A stretch of DNA of 64,000 nt from Tepidanaerobacter syntrophicus (GTDB lineage Bacteria > Bacillota > Thermosediminibacteria > Thermosediminibacterales > Tepidanaerobacteraceae). The stretch is from positions 248,001 to 312,000 of the forward strand of contig NZ_DF977000.1 in NCBI RefSeq assembly GCF_001485475.2, in the 5' to 3' direction. Every line of letters starts with the position of its first letter. The stretch's first letter is position 1. The notes beneath the pieces were generated by a model. That model made no database searches. It was not told the DNA's origin and saw nothing but the letters and a program-made list of their open reading frames with translations. Positions 40,261 through 49,226 of this stretch are shown piece after piece. Position numbers and translations under genes: made by a program.

Positions 40261-40703
40261 AGGTTATATTACTGGAAGATGTGAAGAGTCTCGGAAAAAG
40301 AGGAGACATGGTGAATGTAGCCGATGGTTACGCAAGAAATTACTTATTTCCCAGGAATTTGGCCATTGAAGCTACAGAAGGAAGCGTAAAGCAATTAGAA
40401 CAGGAAAAAGCCGCAATGGAGAAAAAGAAGCAAAAAGAGATAGAGACGGCAAAAAAGATTGCTGAGAAACTTTCAAATATGACGGTCACAATCAAAGTAA
40501 AATCAGGGGAAAACGGAAAATTGTTTGGTTCGGTTACATCTAAAGATGTGGCGGATGCGCTAAAAACGCAGTGCAAAATTAACATAGATAAGCGTAAAAT
40601 AGAGCTTGATGAACCGATAAAATCTCTTGGAAATTATGCAGTTGAAGTAAAACTTGCGCCCGAAGTGCAGACAAAACTTACTGTTAAAATAGTCGAAGGG
40701 TGA
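40257..40703 (+). CDS. rplI: 50S ribosomal protein L9
   Basis: The 148-residue protein has the L9 N-domain [17 protein letters not shown], the long central helix (about 44-75) and C-domain [16 protein letters not shown]. The TTG start overlaps the gdpP stop (TTGA) and GAAGGTG precedes it. It ends in a GTGA overlap with the dnaB frame. Confidence 0.95.
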   Translation: MKVILLEDVKSLGKRGDMVNVADGYARNYLFPRNLAIEATEGSVKQLEQEKAAMEKKKQKEIETAKKIAEKLSNMTVTIKVKSGENGKLFGSVTSKDVADALKTQCKINIDKRKIELDEPIKSLGNYAVEVKLAPEVQTKLTVKIVEG

Positions 40704-40711
40704 CGACATAT

Positions 40712-42052
40712 ATGGACAGCTTGAAAGTTCCTCCATATAATCTAGAGGCAGAGCAGTCGGTTTTAGGATCAATGCTTTTATCGAAAGAAGCCATTGTTGT
40801 AGCTGCTGAAAAGCTTCAGCCCCAAGATTTTTATAAAGATTCTCATAAAAGTATATTTGAAGTTATAGTAAATTTGTATGAAAACAGAGAGCCGGCAGAT
40901 CTTGTAACAGTAACAGAGGCTCTAAGATCTGCCAAAATATTGGAACAAATCGGCGGCGTGACTTATCTTACTTATCTTACGGAGGTAGTACCTACTGCCG
41001 CAAATGTAGAATACTACTGCAAGATTGTGGAAGAAAAGGCGATTATCCGACGACTTATCAATACTACCTCCGAAATATTATCTATGGCATATGATGCCCA
41101 ACGCGAAGTGGAAGAGCTTTTAGATGAAGCCGAGCGAAGAATTTTTGAGATTGCACAAAAAAGACGCGTTGAAAACTTTCATCATATAAAAGAGATACTG
41201 TTTGACACATTTGAACATATAGAAAAACTATACAATTCTGCAGGAGGAATCACCGGCGTGCCTACCGGTTTTCCCGACCTTGACGAAAAAACTTCCGGTT
41301 TGCAGCCATCAGACCTTATCCTTATTGCTGCAAGACCCAGCATGGGTAAAACTGCCTTTGCTTTAAACATCGCACAGAATGCCGCGATTCGCCACAGTAT
41401 TCCTGTAGCCATCTTTAGCTTGGAAATGTCCAAAGAACAGTTAGTTCAGCGAATGCTTTGCGCCGAATCTAATGTGGACAGCCACAAACTTAGGACGGGA
41501 AGACTAGAAGAAGAGGATTGGCCAAGGCTGGCAAGGGCTATGGGGCCGCTTTCAGAGGCACCGATTTATATAGATGATACTCCCGGCATTTCTTCTTTAG
41601 AACTTAGGGCAAAAGCAAGAAGATTGAAAGCAGAAAAAGGTCTAGGTCTTGTAATAATTGATTATCTTCAGCTTATGTCAGGCCGTATAGGTTCTGAAAA
41701 CCGGCAGCAAGAGATTTCCGAAATTTCTCGTGCACTTAAGGCTTTAGCAAGAGAACTTTCGGTGCCGGTTGTAGCTCTTTCACAGCTTTCACGAGCACCG
41801 GAAATGAGAGCCGATCACAAGCCGATTTTAAGTGATCTTCGTGAGTCAGGCAGTCAGGAGCAGGACTCTGATGTAGTAGCATTTTTGTACAGGGAAGATT
41901 ACTACAATCCTGATACGGATAAAAAGAATATTGCAGAAGTAATAATTGCCAAACAGCGCAACGGCCCTACAGGCACTGTGGAGCTGGTATGGCTTCCTAA
42001 ATTCACAAAATTTGCTAGCTTGGAGAAATTTCGTCAAACTCAAGTTAGCTAA
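40712..42052 (+). CDS. dnaB: replicative DNA helicase
   Basis: DnaB-family hexameric helicase (DnaC in Bacillus). The N-domain (LEAEQSVLGSMLLSKEA) is followed by the RecA-like ATPase with AARPSMGKTAFALN Walker A (about 210), DYLQLM Walker B (about 310) and FLYREDYYNPD near the end. Two starts are possible: GTG at 40700, overlapping the rplI stop, and ATG at 40712, which fits better with the family. Confidence 0.95.
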   Translation: MDSLKVPPYNLEAEQSVLGSMLLSKEAIVVAAEKLQPQDFYKDSHKSIFEVIVNLYENREPADLVTVTEALRSAKILEQIGGVTYLTYLTEVVPTAANVEYYCKIVEEKAIIRRLINTTSEILSMAYDAQREVEELLDEAERRIFEIAQKRRVENFHHIKEILFDTFEHIEKLYNSAGGITGVPTGFPDLDEKTSGLQPSDLILIAARPSMGKTAFALNIAQNAAIRHSIPVAIFSLEMSKEQLVQRMLCAESNVDSHKLRTGRLEEEDWPRLARAMGPLSEAPIYIDDTPGISSLELRAKARRLKAEKGLGLVIIDYLQLMSGRIGSENRQQEISEISRALKALARELSVPVVALSQLSRAPEMRADHKPILSDLRESGSQEQDSDVVAFLYREDYYNPDTDKKNIAEVIIAKQRNGPTGTVELVWLPKFTKFASLEKFRQTQVS

Positions 42053-42095
42053 AAAATTAATGTATAAACTTTTGGAACTGAAAGTAGGTATTTTT

Positions 42096-43481
42096 ATGCG
42101 CGAAAAATATGACGTAATTATAGTAGGAGCCGGCCCTGCCGGCATTTTTACAGCCCTTGAGCTTATAGAACATGCCCCCGAGCTTTCAATACTTGTTATT
42201 GAAAAAGGAGAAGATATCGAGAAACGAAAATGCCCCTTGAAAGAAAAAACCAGCACCAAATGCATGCGTTGCAACCCATGTTCGATTGTGAGCGGGTGGG
42301 GAGGGGCAGGAGCTTTCAGTGATGGTAAGCTTACACTTACCACAGAATTCGGGGGCTGGCTTGATGAATATTTGCCAAAAGAAGAAGTAATGGAATTAAT
42401 AAATTATGTGGACAGCATATACGTAAGATTTGGCGGGACAAAGGAAATCTATGGCACAGAAGATGAAAAAATTCGAGAGCTGCAACGAAAAGCAGCTACT
42501 GCTGATTTAAGACTCATACCTGCAAAATTAAAACATCTTGGAACTGAAACCTGCGCAAAAATATTAAAAAATATGAAGGATTATCTGGAACAAAAAGTCC
42601 AGATAAAAACAAATACTGAGGTTATAAAACTCATTGTTGAAGATACCCGAGTGCGAGGAATAAAAACCGCAGATGGCAATGAATATTTTGCCGATTATGT
42701 AGTCGTGGTGCCTGGCAGGGAGGGATCTGAGTGGTTTTCAAAGCAAGCAGGTTCTTTAAAGCTTCCAATGTCGATTAACCCTGTGGACATCGGAGTTAGA
42801 GTAGAGGTTCCGGCTGTTATAATGGAAGATTTAACTGATGTAGTATATGAATCAAAACTAATATACTATTCCAAGTCCTTTGATGATAAAGTCCGGACTT
42901 TTTGTATGAATCCCTATGGCGAAGTAGTTATGGAAAACAACAATGGTCTTGTAACGGTAAATGGCCATAGCTATTCCGACCGCAGAACAGAAAACACAAA
43001 CTTTGCACTGCTGGTAAGCAAGACATTTACTGAGCCTTTTAAGGAGCCCATCGCATATGGCAAGAATATTGCGACACTGGCGAATATGTTAGGCGGCGGT
43101 GTACTTGTCCAGAGGCTTGGAGACTTGCTTTCAGGAAGAAGGTCTACGCCTGAACGCATAAAAAGAGGACTGGTGGAGCCTACTTTAAAAGAAGCAACGC
43201 CGGGAGACTTGAGCCTGGTATTTCCTTACAGGCATATGGTAAGTATCTTAGAGATGTTAGAGGCCCTAAGCAAAGTTGTGCCTGGCGTAAATTCCTATCA
43301 CACCCTGCTTTATGGTGCAGAAGTCAAATTTTACTCGGCTCGTCCGGCGCTGACCTCTAGTCTTGAGACGCAAATAAAAAATCTTTTTGCAGCAGGGGAT
43401 GGAGCTGGCGTGACTCGTGGCCTCGCCCAGGCATCGGCTTCGGGAGTAATAGTTGCAAGGGAGATATTAAAACGTGTATAA
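42096..43481 (+). CDS. FAD-dependent oxidoreductase of unknown substrate (COG2509-type)
   Basis: The 461-residue protein has a GxGxxG motif VGAGPAGIFTALEL (about 11-24), a TKCMRCNPC cysteine motif (about 54-62) next to SGWGGAGAFSDGKL (about 65-78), and a C-terminal AAGDGAGVTRGLAQA. These are the hallmarks of the uncharacterised FAD-dependent dehydrogenase family COG2509. The frame is open to 41946, but the ATG at 42096 is the clear start. Cys60-type residues could be redox-active; function unknown. Confidence 0.85.
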   Translation: MREKYDVIIVGAGPAGIFTALELIEHAPELSILVIEKGEDIEKRKCPLKEKTSTKCMRCNPCSIVSGWGGAGAFSDGKLTLTTEFGGWLDEYLPKEEVMELINYVDSIYVRFGGTKEIYGTEDEKIRELQRKAATADLRLIPAKLKHLGTETCAKILKNMKDYLEQKVQIKTNTEVIKLIVEDTRVRGIKTADGNEYFADYVVVVPGREGSEWFSKQAGSLKLPMSINPVDIGVRVEVPAVIMEDLTDVVYESKLIYYSKSFDDKVRTFCMNPYGEVVMENNNGLVTVNGHSYSDRRTENTNFALLVSKTFTEPFKEPIAYGKNIATLANMLGGGVLVQRLGDLLSGRRSTPERIKRGLVEPTLKEATPGDLSLVFPYRHMVSILEMLEALSKVVPGVNSYHTLLYGAEVKFYSARPALTSSLETQIKNLFAAGDGAGVTRGLAQASASGVIVAREILKRV

Positions 43482-43511
43482 GATTTAACAGCACAGGAGA
43501 ACATACACAAT

Positions 43512-43624
43512 GAGCAGGGGAAGTAACATGGGACGGTTAGAGACCGCTGAAAAACTAATCTTTTCATCCTAACTGCATCAAAAAACAACACGAAAGAACC
43601 GTCCCTGTGCTCGCTTCTCTGCTC
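43512..43624. repeat. REP/MITE-like inverted repeat element
   Basis: A 113-base unit with arms of about 28 bases that match after a few mismatches; the core is GGGACGGTT (43530-43538) and AACCGTCCC (43597-43605), and the outer ends are GAGCAG and CTGCTC. GGGACGGTT ends are typical of REP-like elements moved by Y1 tyrosine transposases in Firmicutes. No transposase is in the window. Confidence 0.65.
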
Positions 43625-43641
43625 GTTTTTCAAAAAAAGGG

Positions 43642-43670
43642 TTGACAGCCTAAAACTTTTATAGTAATAT
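43642..43670 (+). promoter_or_regulatory. promoter of tRNA-Lys/tRNA-Glu
   Basis: TTGACA (43642-43647), 17-base spacer, TAATAT (43665-43670). Transcription would start close to tRNA-Lys at 43689. Confidence 0.65.
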
Positions 43671-43688
43671 AGTAACTGCTGTTTTAAT

Positions 43689-43764
43689 GAGCCATTAGCT
43701 CAGTCGGCAGAGCACCTGACTTTTAATCAGGGCGTCCCGCGTTCGAGTCGCGGATGGCTCACCA
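43689..43764 (+). tRNA. tRNA-Lys (anticodon TTT)
   Basis: GAGCCAT/ATGGCTC acceptor stem, D-arm, anticodon stem CCTGA/TCAGG with loop CTTTTAA (TTT), T-arm GTTCGAGTC and encoded ACCA end. Complete cloverleaf of 76 bases including CCA. Confidence 0.96.
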
Positions 43765-43769
43765 TTTGT

Positions 43770-43844
43770 GGCCCCGTGGTCAAGTGGTTAAGACATCGCC
43801 CTTTCACGGCGGTATCAGGGGTTCGAATCCCCTCGGGGTCACCA
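43770..43844 (+). tRNA. tRNA-Glu (anticodon TTC)
   Basis: GGCCCCG/CGGGGTC acceptor stem, anticodon stem TCGCC/GGCGG with loop CTTTCAC (TTC), T-arm GTTCGAATC, ACCA end. Five bases after tRNA-Lys, hence co-transcribed. Confidence 0.96.
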
Positions 43845-43849
43845 TAAGA

Positions 43850-43878
43850 TTGACAAAACATGGTGGCGGTTTTATAAT
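43850..43878 (+). promoter_or_regulatory. strong promoter of tRNA-Gly
   Basis: Perfect TTGACA (43850-43855) and TATAAT (43873-43878) with 17-base spacer, directly after tRNA-Glu. Confidence 0.85.
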
Positions 43879-43889
43879 ATATTTAGTGG

Positions 43890-43964
43890 GCGGAAATAGC
43901 TCAGCGGTAGAGCATCGGCTTCCCAAGCCGAGGGCCGCGGGTTCAAATCCCGTTTTCCGCTCCA
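43890..43964 (+). tRNA. tRNA-Gly (anticodon CCC)
   Basis: GCGGAAA/TTTCCGC acceptor stem, anticodon stem TCGGC/GCCGA with loop TTCCCAA (CCC), T-arm GTTCAAATC, encoded TCCA. Complete, 75 bases with CCA. Confidence 0.95.
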
Positions 43965-43978
43965 AATATGACACAGAT

Positions 43979-44022
43979 AGGTTTTTGGAGATTATAATTC
44001 TTCCAAAAACCTTTATTTTTTA
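43979..44022 (+). terminator. terminator of the tRNA-Gly transcript
   Basis: AGGTTTTTGGA (43979-43989) pairs perfectly with TCCAAAAACCT (44002-44012), then TTATTTTTT. Confidence 0.9.
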
Positions 44023-44322
44023 AGTATGTCGAATACGCTTCTCAGAGACTTTTTACACCGTTTAGAAAATTGTATCCTTACAGAAAAATTGAAGCTCTTA
44101 CTGCAAAAAAAAAGAAAAAAATTTTAAATTAGAAGAAGGATATTTGATTTTTATGTAGAATATAATATGGTGTGTTTGTTACAAATATATTACAAAAGTA
44201 TTAAATAAATATTACTATAATGTAAGGAAGGGATGGAACTATTTAGTGCCTTTGCTTGCATGTACCGGTGAAAGTGTGTCTTATATTCTTTTGCTGTGTA
44301 CAAAAAAGAAAGGAGTGGGTGA
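44023..44322 (+). other. gap before M23 peptidase, holds a WalR box
   Basis: About 300 bases of very AT-rich sequence without a gene. A perfect WalR-type box lies at 44178-44194. A possible weak -35/-10 (TTACAA-N17-TACTAT, 44190-44218) follows it. No c-di-AMP riboswitch (ydaO) pattern was seen. Confidence 0.5.
44178..44194 (-). promoter_or_regulatory. WalR box before the LysM-M23 hydrolase
   Basis: On the minus strand the site reads TGTAAT-N5-TGTAAC, a full match to the WalR consensus TGTWAH-N5-TGTWAH. The 17-base sequence is identical to the one at 53829-53845. Confidence 0.7.
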
Positions 44323-45699
44323 ATGGAAACGTCTAAACTTAAAGAACTTTTTCTTAAGGTAAAGACCGACAAAAGGAAAAAAATGCTCTTCATAGCCGGA
44401 TGCACAGCTATTGTAGTATTGCTTTTTGTAGCAGCAATTTTTAGCCGTTCGGTGATTGAGGTGAGTGTAAATGGGCAGACACTGGGAAATCTGCAAAGCT
44501 ATCAAAAACTAAATGAAATCAAGGAACAGTTAGAGAAAAAATATGAGGAAAAACTCGGAACGGAAGTAAAATTTGCAGATGAAATAAAAGCCTTGCCGGT
44601 AAAAGCCATTGGGAAAAAGCTCGATTCTGACGATGAGATGATGAAAAAGCTGGAATCAGCCTTAACTTATAAATTAAAAGCTGTAGCAATTGAAGTTGGA
44701 GAAAAAGAAGTGGCGATTGTAAAGGATAAAACCACGGCTGAATCAGTGTTAAATCAGGTAAAACAGTACTACATAAGCCAGACGCCGGGAGAATTAGTGA
44801 AAGCTGAAATAGCCGAAAAAGTAAATTTTACAGAGAAATTTGTAGAACCTAAAGCACTGCTTAGCGCAGAGGATGCAAAAAATCTGATTCTAAAAGGCGC
44901 AATAGAAATCAAAACATATGAAGTTGTTGAAGGCGATAGCCTTTGGTCTATATCTCAAAAAGAAAAAATACCACTAGATGATTTGATTAAAGCAAATCCT
45001 CAGCTAAAATCTGAAGACGAATTAGCTCTTGGCGATAAAATTAACTTGACTGAAGTCAAACCACTGCTAAATGTTACAGTGGTAAAGAAGATTACATATA
45101 GTGAGGCCATACCTTATGAGACTGAAGTGCAAAAAGATAGCACAATGTGGACATGGGATCAGAAGGTAAAGCAGGCCGGGGAAAATGGTACTAAAGAAAT
45201 TGCAGCAGAAGCTGTCTTTAAAAACGGTGTCAAAGTTTCTCAAACCGTTATCAGTGAAAAGGTCGTAAAAGAACCTGTAAACCGCATAGTGGCTAAAGGC
45301 ACAAAGGCAGAGGTTGCATTCCGTGGAAGCGGAAGATTTTCATGGCCGGTGGTAGGACAGATAAGCTCACCATATGGATACAGAGGCAGTGAGTTTCATA
45401 CAGGTATTGACATCGCTAAAAGCAGCGGCTCCCCTGTATATGCTTCAAATGGCGGAACGGTAACTTTTGCAGGCTGGAGCGGAGGTTATGGAAACCTTGT
45501 TATAATAAACCATGGTGGCGGAATTGAGACTTATTATGCTCACAATAGTTCAATTACTGTATCAGTAGGCGAGCAAGTGCAAAAAGGGCAGCAAATTGCA
45601 AGAGCGGGCTCTACCGGAAGAGCTAGCGGAAGCCATGTACATTTTGAAATTCGTATAAACGGAAGCTCGGTAAATCCTTTAAATTACTTAAATAAGTAG
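44323..45699 (+). CDS. M23 peptidase with LysM and G5 domains (cell-wall hydrolase)
   Basis: The 458-residue protein has a transmembrane helix (about 22-45), a LysM domain starting YEVVEGDSLWSIS (about 204-250), a G5 domain (about 255-325) and a C-terminal LytM/M23 domain with HTGIDI and HVHFE zinc motifs. LysM and G5 bind glycans and M23 cuts peptide crosslinks, so it is a membrane-anchored endopeptidase. A WalR box lies upstream. It ends before a bidirectional terminator. Confidence 0.93.
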   Translation: METSKLKELFLKVKTDKRKKMLFIAGCTAIVVLLFVAAIFSRSVIEVSVNGQTLGNLQSYQKLNEIKEQLEKKYEEKLGTEVKFADEIKALPVKAIGKKLDSDDEMMKKLESALTYKLKAVAIEVGEKEVAIVKDKTTAESVLNQVKQYYISQTPGELVKAEIAEKVNFTEKFVEPKALLSAEDAKNLILKGAIEIKTYEVVEGDSLWSISQKEKIPLDDLIKANPQLKSEDELALGDKINLTEVKPLLNVTVVKKITYSEAIPYETEVQKDSTMWTWDQKVKQAGENGTKEIAAEAVFKNGVKVSQTVISEKVVKEPVNRIVAKGTKAEVAFRGSGRFSWPVVGQISSPYGYRGSEFHTGIDIAKSSGSPVYASNGGTVTFAGWSGGYGNLVIINHGGGIETYYAHNSSITVSVGEQVQKGQQIARAGSTGRASGSHVHFEIRINGSSVNPLNYLNK

Positions 45700-45957
45700 T
45701 AATTTTTAAGCAAGTGCCTCCTAAATTATTTTCATGCTGCGTTATATAAATCTATAGCCGCTTTTTACTTATCATATTATCATATATGTTAAGTAAGCCG
45801 AAACATGTTTTTGTTTATGCAAAGACGTTAGCATAAGAGTATCACTTGCTCTAAACAACAAGAAATATATCAAAATACAATAACACAAAAAGATAACAAG
45901 CAATAGAATAAATTTGAAATACAATAAAGAATTAAGCAATCGACAAAATCTAAAAGA

Positions 45958-45990
45958 AAGGGCTGCTGCCATCATGCAGCCCTATTTCTG
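45958..45990 (+). terminator. terminator after the LysM-M23 gene
   Basis: AGGGCTGC / GCAGCCCT stem with a nine-base loop (TGCCATCAT), followed by ATTTCTGTT. The minus strand is also T-rich after the stem, so it may act both ways. Confidence 0.8.
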
Positions 45991-46090
45991 TTATAAGGCC
46001 GAATTTAAGATTCCTTATTTACTATACTTTATTTGGAACGACAGACTGTTTTGTTGAGTGCATAATGATGACAAATTATGTAATATTACC

Positions 46091-46194
46091 TTGAGCCAAA
46101 GCATACAATATCATTATAAGCAGCAGCGTATATTGCCATCTTGAGCAGTCAGCTAACAATTGACACTAATGCTGCTGATTTTGAGCTGGTGCAT
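46091..46194 (+). promoter_or_regulatory. candidate activator sites: three TTGAGC repeats
   Basis: TTGAGC occurs at 46091, 46141 and 46181; two copies continue as TTGAGC-N4-GCAT. CAGCAGC (46121) and GCTGCTG (46171) also pair. They lie about 30-130 bases upstream of the -24/-12 promoter. Confidence 0.45.
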
Positions 46195-46218
46195 AGCATC
46201 ATACTAAGCGGCTGTACT

Positions 46219-46234
46219 TGGCACGATTTTTGCA
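46219..46234 (+). promoter_or_regulatory. perfect sigma-54 promoter of the levR-like gene
   Basis: TGGCAC-N5-TTGCA matches the -24/-12 consensus at every position. Transcription would start near 46245, 100 bases before the ATG at 46344. Confidence 0.85.
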
Positions 46235-46343
46235 ATTATATATTTTTACAAGGCTTATGATGAGACTTTAGCAAACCTCCTGCAAGATTCCTATTTTTTA
46301 TGGGCAATTGTTAGTTTAAAGACTTTTAGAAGGTGTATTATTT

Positions 46344-49106
46344 ATGGGTTTAAAAGAAGAATTACTGGAATATTTAAGAAATGAGACTGAAAAATTTAAT
46401 ATCAAAAGGCCCTCAGCCGGCTTAACTGCAAATTATATAGCAGACGTTTTTAAAGTAAAGAGGAATACAATAAGCCACTATCTAAATCAGTTGGTAAAAG
46501 AGGGAAAGGCCTTAAAGATAAATACCAGGCCTGTTTATTTCTTGAATCGGGCGGTGTTTGAATCAAAGTTTTACCCGCTGCCCACTAACATTCTTGAAAG
46601 CTTTCAAGAACTGGAAGATCTTAAACCTGTCAAAGAGCAGGAAACTGACGTTTTTGATGAGCTAATTGGTGCAGACGGCAGCCTTAAAAAAGCCATTACT
46701 CAAATCAAGGCATCGGTGCTTTATCCGGGCGGTCTGCCTATAATTTTATGCGGACCTACAGGCGTCGGAAAAAGTTTTACGGCAGAACTTATCTATAAAT
46801 ATTGTTTGGAAAAAAATATACTGCCAAAAAATGCACCCTTTGTAAGCTTTAACTGCGCTCAATATGCAAACAATCCCGAGCTTTTGTCGAGTAATTTGTT
46901 TGGCTATGCAAAAGGAGCATTTACAGGGGCAAACACAACAAAAGACGGTATGCTGGCGGCAGCCGACGGCGGCATACTATTTTTAGACGAGGTTCATCGA
47001 CTAAATGCAGAAGGGCAGGAGAAGCTCTTTACGCTTATGGATCAGGGAGTTTACCGAAGAATGGGAGAAAGCGACTCATGCCATCGGGTAAATGTTAGAT
47101 TGATATTTGCCACCACCGAAGAACTGGAAAAAAACTTTTTAAAGACTTTCCTCCGCCGCATTCCTATACGTATAACAATCCCGAGTCTGGATGAGCGGGG
47201 AGAGGCTGAAAAAGAGCAGTTTGTGTATATGTTTTTAATAAATGAAGCAAAAAAGGTTCATTTGCCGATACGAATAACAAATCGGGCAATGGAAGCACTG
47301 ACGCGCCATCGTTATACTGGGAATATGGGCGAACTTAAAAATACAATAAAATATATTGTGGCGGCATCCCTTGTTAAATCTCAAAACTTGGGAGAAGTTA
47401 GAATTACCATACAGGATTTGCCGGCAAACATAATAGAGGATAGCCTAAACTACAGTGATACAAAATTAAAAAATTCAAAGGAAATCATTATTGATGAAAA
47501 CTCAACGCTTGAAAAATTATATGAGCTCAATACTTCCCACCTAAAATGTATTAAAGACACCTACGAAAAAATTCTTTCGCTTTTTGCTAATTCTAAGGAA
47601 AAAGGATTTTCCCCGGAGTATTTTCAAGAAAATCTCATTAACGAGGTAAACGCCCTTCTTGACAACCTGATATTCAACAATACTCAGCAGGAACAGGGCA
47701 CAATGCTAAAACTCATGATAGCAAACGTTCAAGAAGCCCTTGAATACCTTAAGAAAAACTATGGAATAAAATTTAACGGCAACAGTATATATGCGATAGC
47801 TCACTTTTTATACTATAAAGGCAATAATTCTATTCACTGGTCAAAAAGGCAGGAACAGTTAATAAATCAGTTAATAGAAAGCATCAAGCCATTATATAAA
47901 TTTGAGCAGACGTTGGTGAAATACCTGGAAACTATCTTGGAAAATAAAGTGGATGTTAAACTTGACAAACTTGATAAGGTCTTTCTTTGGATATATTTAA
48001 GAAACCTGAAAGTCGCGGAGACTCCTCAAAAAGTTAAAGCCGTAATTCTAGCTCATGGATATGCTACTGCCAGTAGTATCGCAAATGTTGTAAACAGGTT
48101 ACTTGGAAAAAATATCTTCGAACCTTTTGATATGCCAATTGACATTTCAGTTGAAGAAATTGCTGCAAAAGTATTGGATTACATTAAAGACACTGATGTA
48201 TCAAAAGGACTTATAATACTTGTTGATATGGGCTCACTAAAGGATATATATCAGGAGTTTAAAGACCAAGTAAAAGGCCCTATAGCGATTATAAACAACG
48301 TGTCAACTCAGATGGCGCTTTATCTGGGCAGCATGTTGGACAAGGAACTATTCTTGGAAGAAATTGTAGAAAGGCTCAAAACAGAAAACCAAATTGAATA
48401 TAAGATAATTTATCCTAAAAGAAAAAAGGAAGATGTTATTATCACTTCATGCCAAACAGGGATAGGCACCGCGCTGCAGATTCAAAAACTATTAGAAGAC
48501 AGTATACCGCAAGAGCTGGGCATCAAAATCTTGGCCCACGATTATAATGCACTAAGGGAATCCGGTATGAATGAAGCAATATTTAAAGTGTATAATGTAC
48601 TTGCGATTATAGGGACAGCGGATCCGGGCATCAAAGAAATACCATATATTTCCCTTGAAGAGCTTATCGCAGGAGACAGTGAAGAAAAAATTCGAAAAGT
48701 CTTAAAACCGGCGGTAGGCGAAGAAGAACGCCTTTCTGAGATCAATAAAAATATTGTCAGAAATTGTTCTCTGGAACGCGTCATAGATTCGCTTACAATA
48801 CTCGACTGCAACAAAATTTTGTCGGAAGTTGAGGAATTTGTAAATCAACTAGAAGTTCGCTTAAAGCGGCGAATTTCAAATGAAAGAAAGATTGGACTTT
48901 ATGTTCATGTAAGCTGTCTTGTGGAAAGACTCATTCGCAGACAGCCCATTGAAACATATAAAAATATAAATAACTTTGAACAGTGTCAAAAAGAAATGAT
49001 AAAAATCATCAAAGAATCTTTTAGTGTCATAGAACAGACATATAGTGTCAAAATAAATACTGCGGAAATCGGCTATATATGCGATTTCTTAACGGCCGAG
49101 GTTTAA
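46344..49106 (+). CDS. LevR-type sigma-54 activator with PRD and PTS EIIA/EIIB-like domains
   Basis: A 920-residue regulator. Order: N-terminal HTH (about 20-60), AAA+ domain with Walker A GPTGVGKS (137-144) and GAFTGA (191-196), PRD1 (about 410-530), EIIA-mannose domain with LAHG (His 571), EIIB-Gat-like domain with SCQTGIG (Cys 703), and PRD2 (about 780-920). Such proteins turn on mannose-class PTS operons, controlled by phosphorylation at PRD histidines. The last PRD2 motif reads EIGYICDFL where a histidine is usual. Codon use is host-like, unlike the PTS genes that follow. Confidence 0.93.
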   Translation: MGLKEELLEYLRNETEKFNIKRPSAGLTANYIADVFKVKRNTISHYLNQLVKEGKALKINTRPVYFLNRAVFESKFYPLPTNILESFQELEDLKPVKEQETDVFDELIGADGSLKKAITQIKASVLYPGGLPIILCGPTGVGKSFTAELIYKYCLEKNILPKNAPFVSFNCAQYANNPELLSSNLFGYAKGAFTGANTTKDGMLAAADGGILFLDEVHRLNAEGQEKLFTLMDQGVYRRMGESDSCHRVNVRLIFATTEELEKNFLKTFLRRIPIRITIPSLDERGEAEKEQFVYMFLINEAKKVHLPIRITNRAMEALTRHRYTGNMGELKNTIKYIVAASLVKSQNLGEVRITIQDLPANIIEDSLNYSDTKLKNSKEIIIDENSTLEKLYELNTSHLKCIKDTYEKILSLFANSKEKGFSPEYFQENLINEVNALLDNLIFNNTQQEQGTMLKLMIANVQEALEYLKKNYGIKFNGNSIYAIAHFLYYKGNNSIHWSKRQEQLINQLIESIKPLYKFEQTLVKYLETILENKVDVKLDKLDKVFLWIYLRNLKVAETPQKVKAVILAHGYATASSIANVVNRLLGKNIFEPFDMPIDISVEEIAAKVLDYIKDTDVSKGLIILVDMGSLKDIYQEFKDQVKGPIAIINNVSTQMALYLGSMLDKELFLEEIVERLKTENQIEYKIIYPKRKKEDVIITSCQTGIGTALQIQKLLEDSIPQELGIKILAHDYNALRESGMNEAIFKVYNVLAIIGTADPGIKEIPYISLEELIAGDSEEKIRKVLKPAVGEEERLSEINKNIVRNCSLERVIDSLTILDCNKILSEVEEFVNQLEVRLKRRISNERKIGLYVHVSCLVERLIRRQPIETYKNINNFEQCQKEMIKIIKESFSVIEQTYSVKINTAEIGYICDFLTAEV

Positions 49107-49114
49107 AATAAAAG

Positions 49115-49143
49115 GCGTACCGGTAATTGGTACGCTTTTTGCA
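49115..49143 (+). promoter_or_regulatory. terminator fused with the sigma-54 promoter of the PTS operon
   Basis: GCGTACC (49115-49121) and GGTACGC (49129-49135) form a terminator stem followed by TTTTT. The same bases form TGGTAC-N5-TTGCA (49128-49143), a good -24/-12 promoter. Start near 49155, 70 bases before EIIA. Confidence 0.8.
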
Positions 49144-49226
49144 TTATATCTTAAATATAAAAAGAATACTAAAGCTCTTTAATTTATCATCTATGTAATT
49201 AGTCAATTAATCAGGAGGATATTGAA

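Larger units (their letters stand above)
45700..46343. other. 644-base gap: terminator, repeats and sigma-54 promoter
   Basis: No gene is seen. A terminator (45958-45990) lies in the middle. From 46091 onward there are three TTGAGC repeats and a perfect -24/-12 promoter (46219-46234) leading to the LevR-type gene. The first 250 bases show nothing recognisable. Confidence 0.6.

Noticed and set aside
43754-44023. Long reading frame across the tRNA genes
   Set aside because: It covers tRNA-Glu and tRNA-Gly and the terminator, with no family resemblance.
44023-44322. ydaO-type c-di-AMP riboswitch before the M23 gene
   Set aside because: Riboswitches of this class often precede wall hydrolases, but the conserved G-rich blocks are not present.
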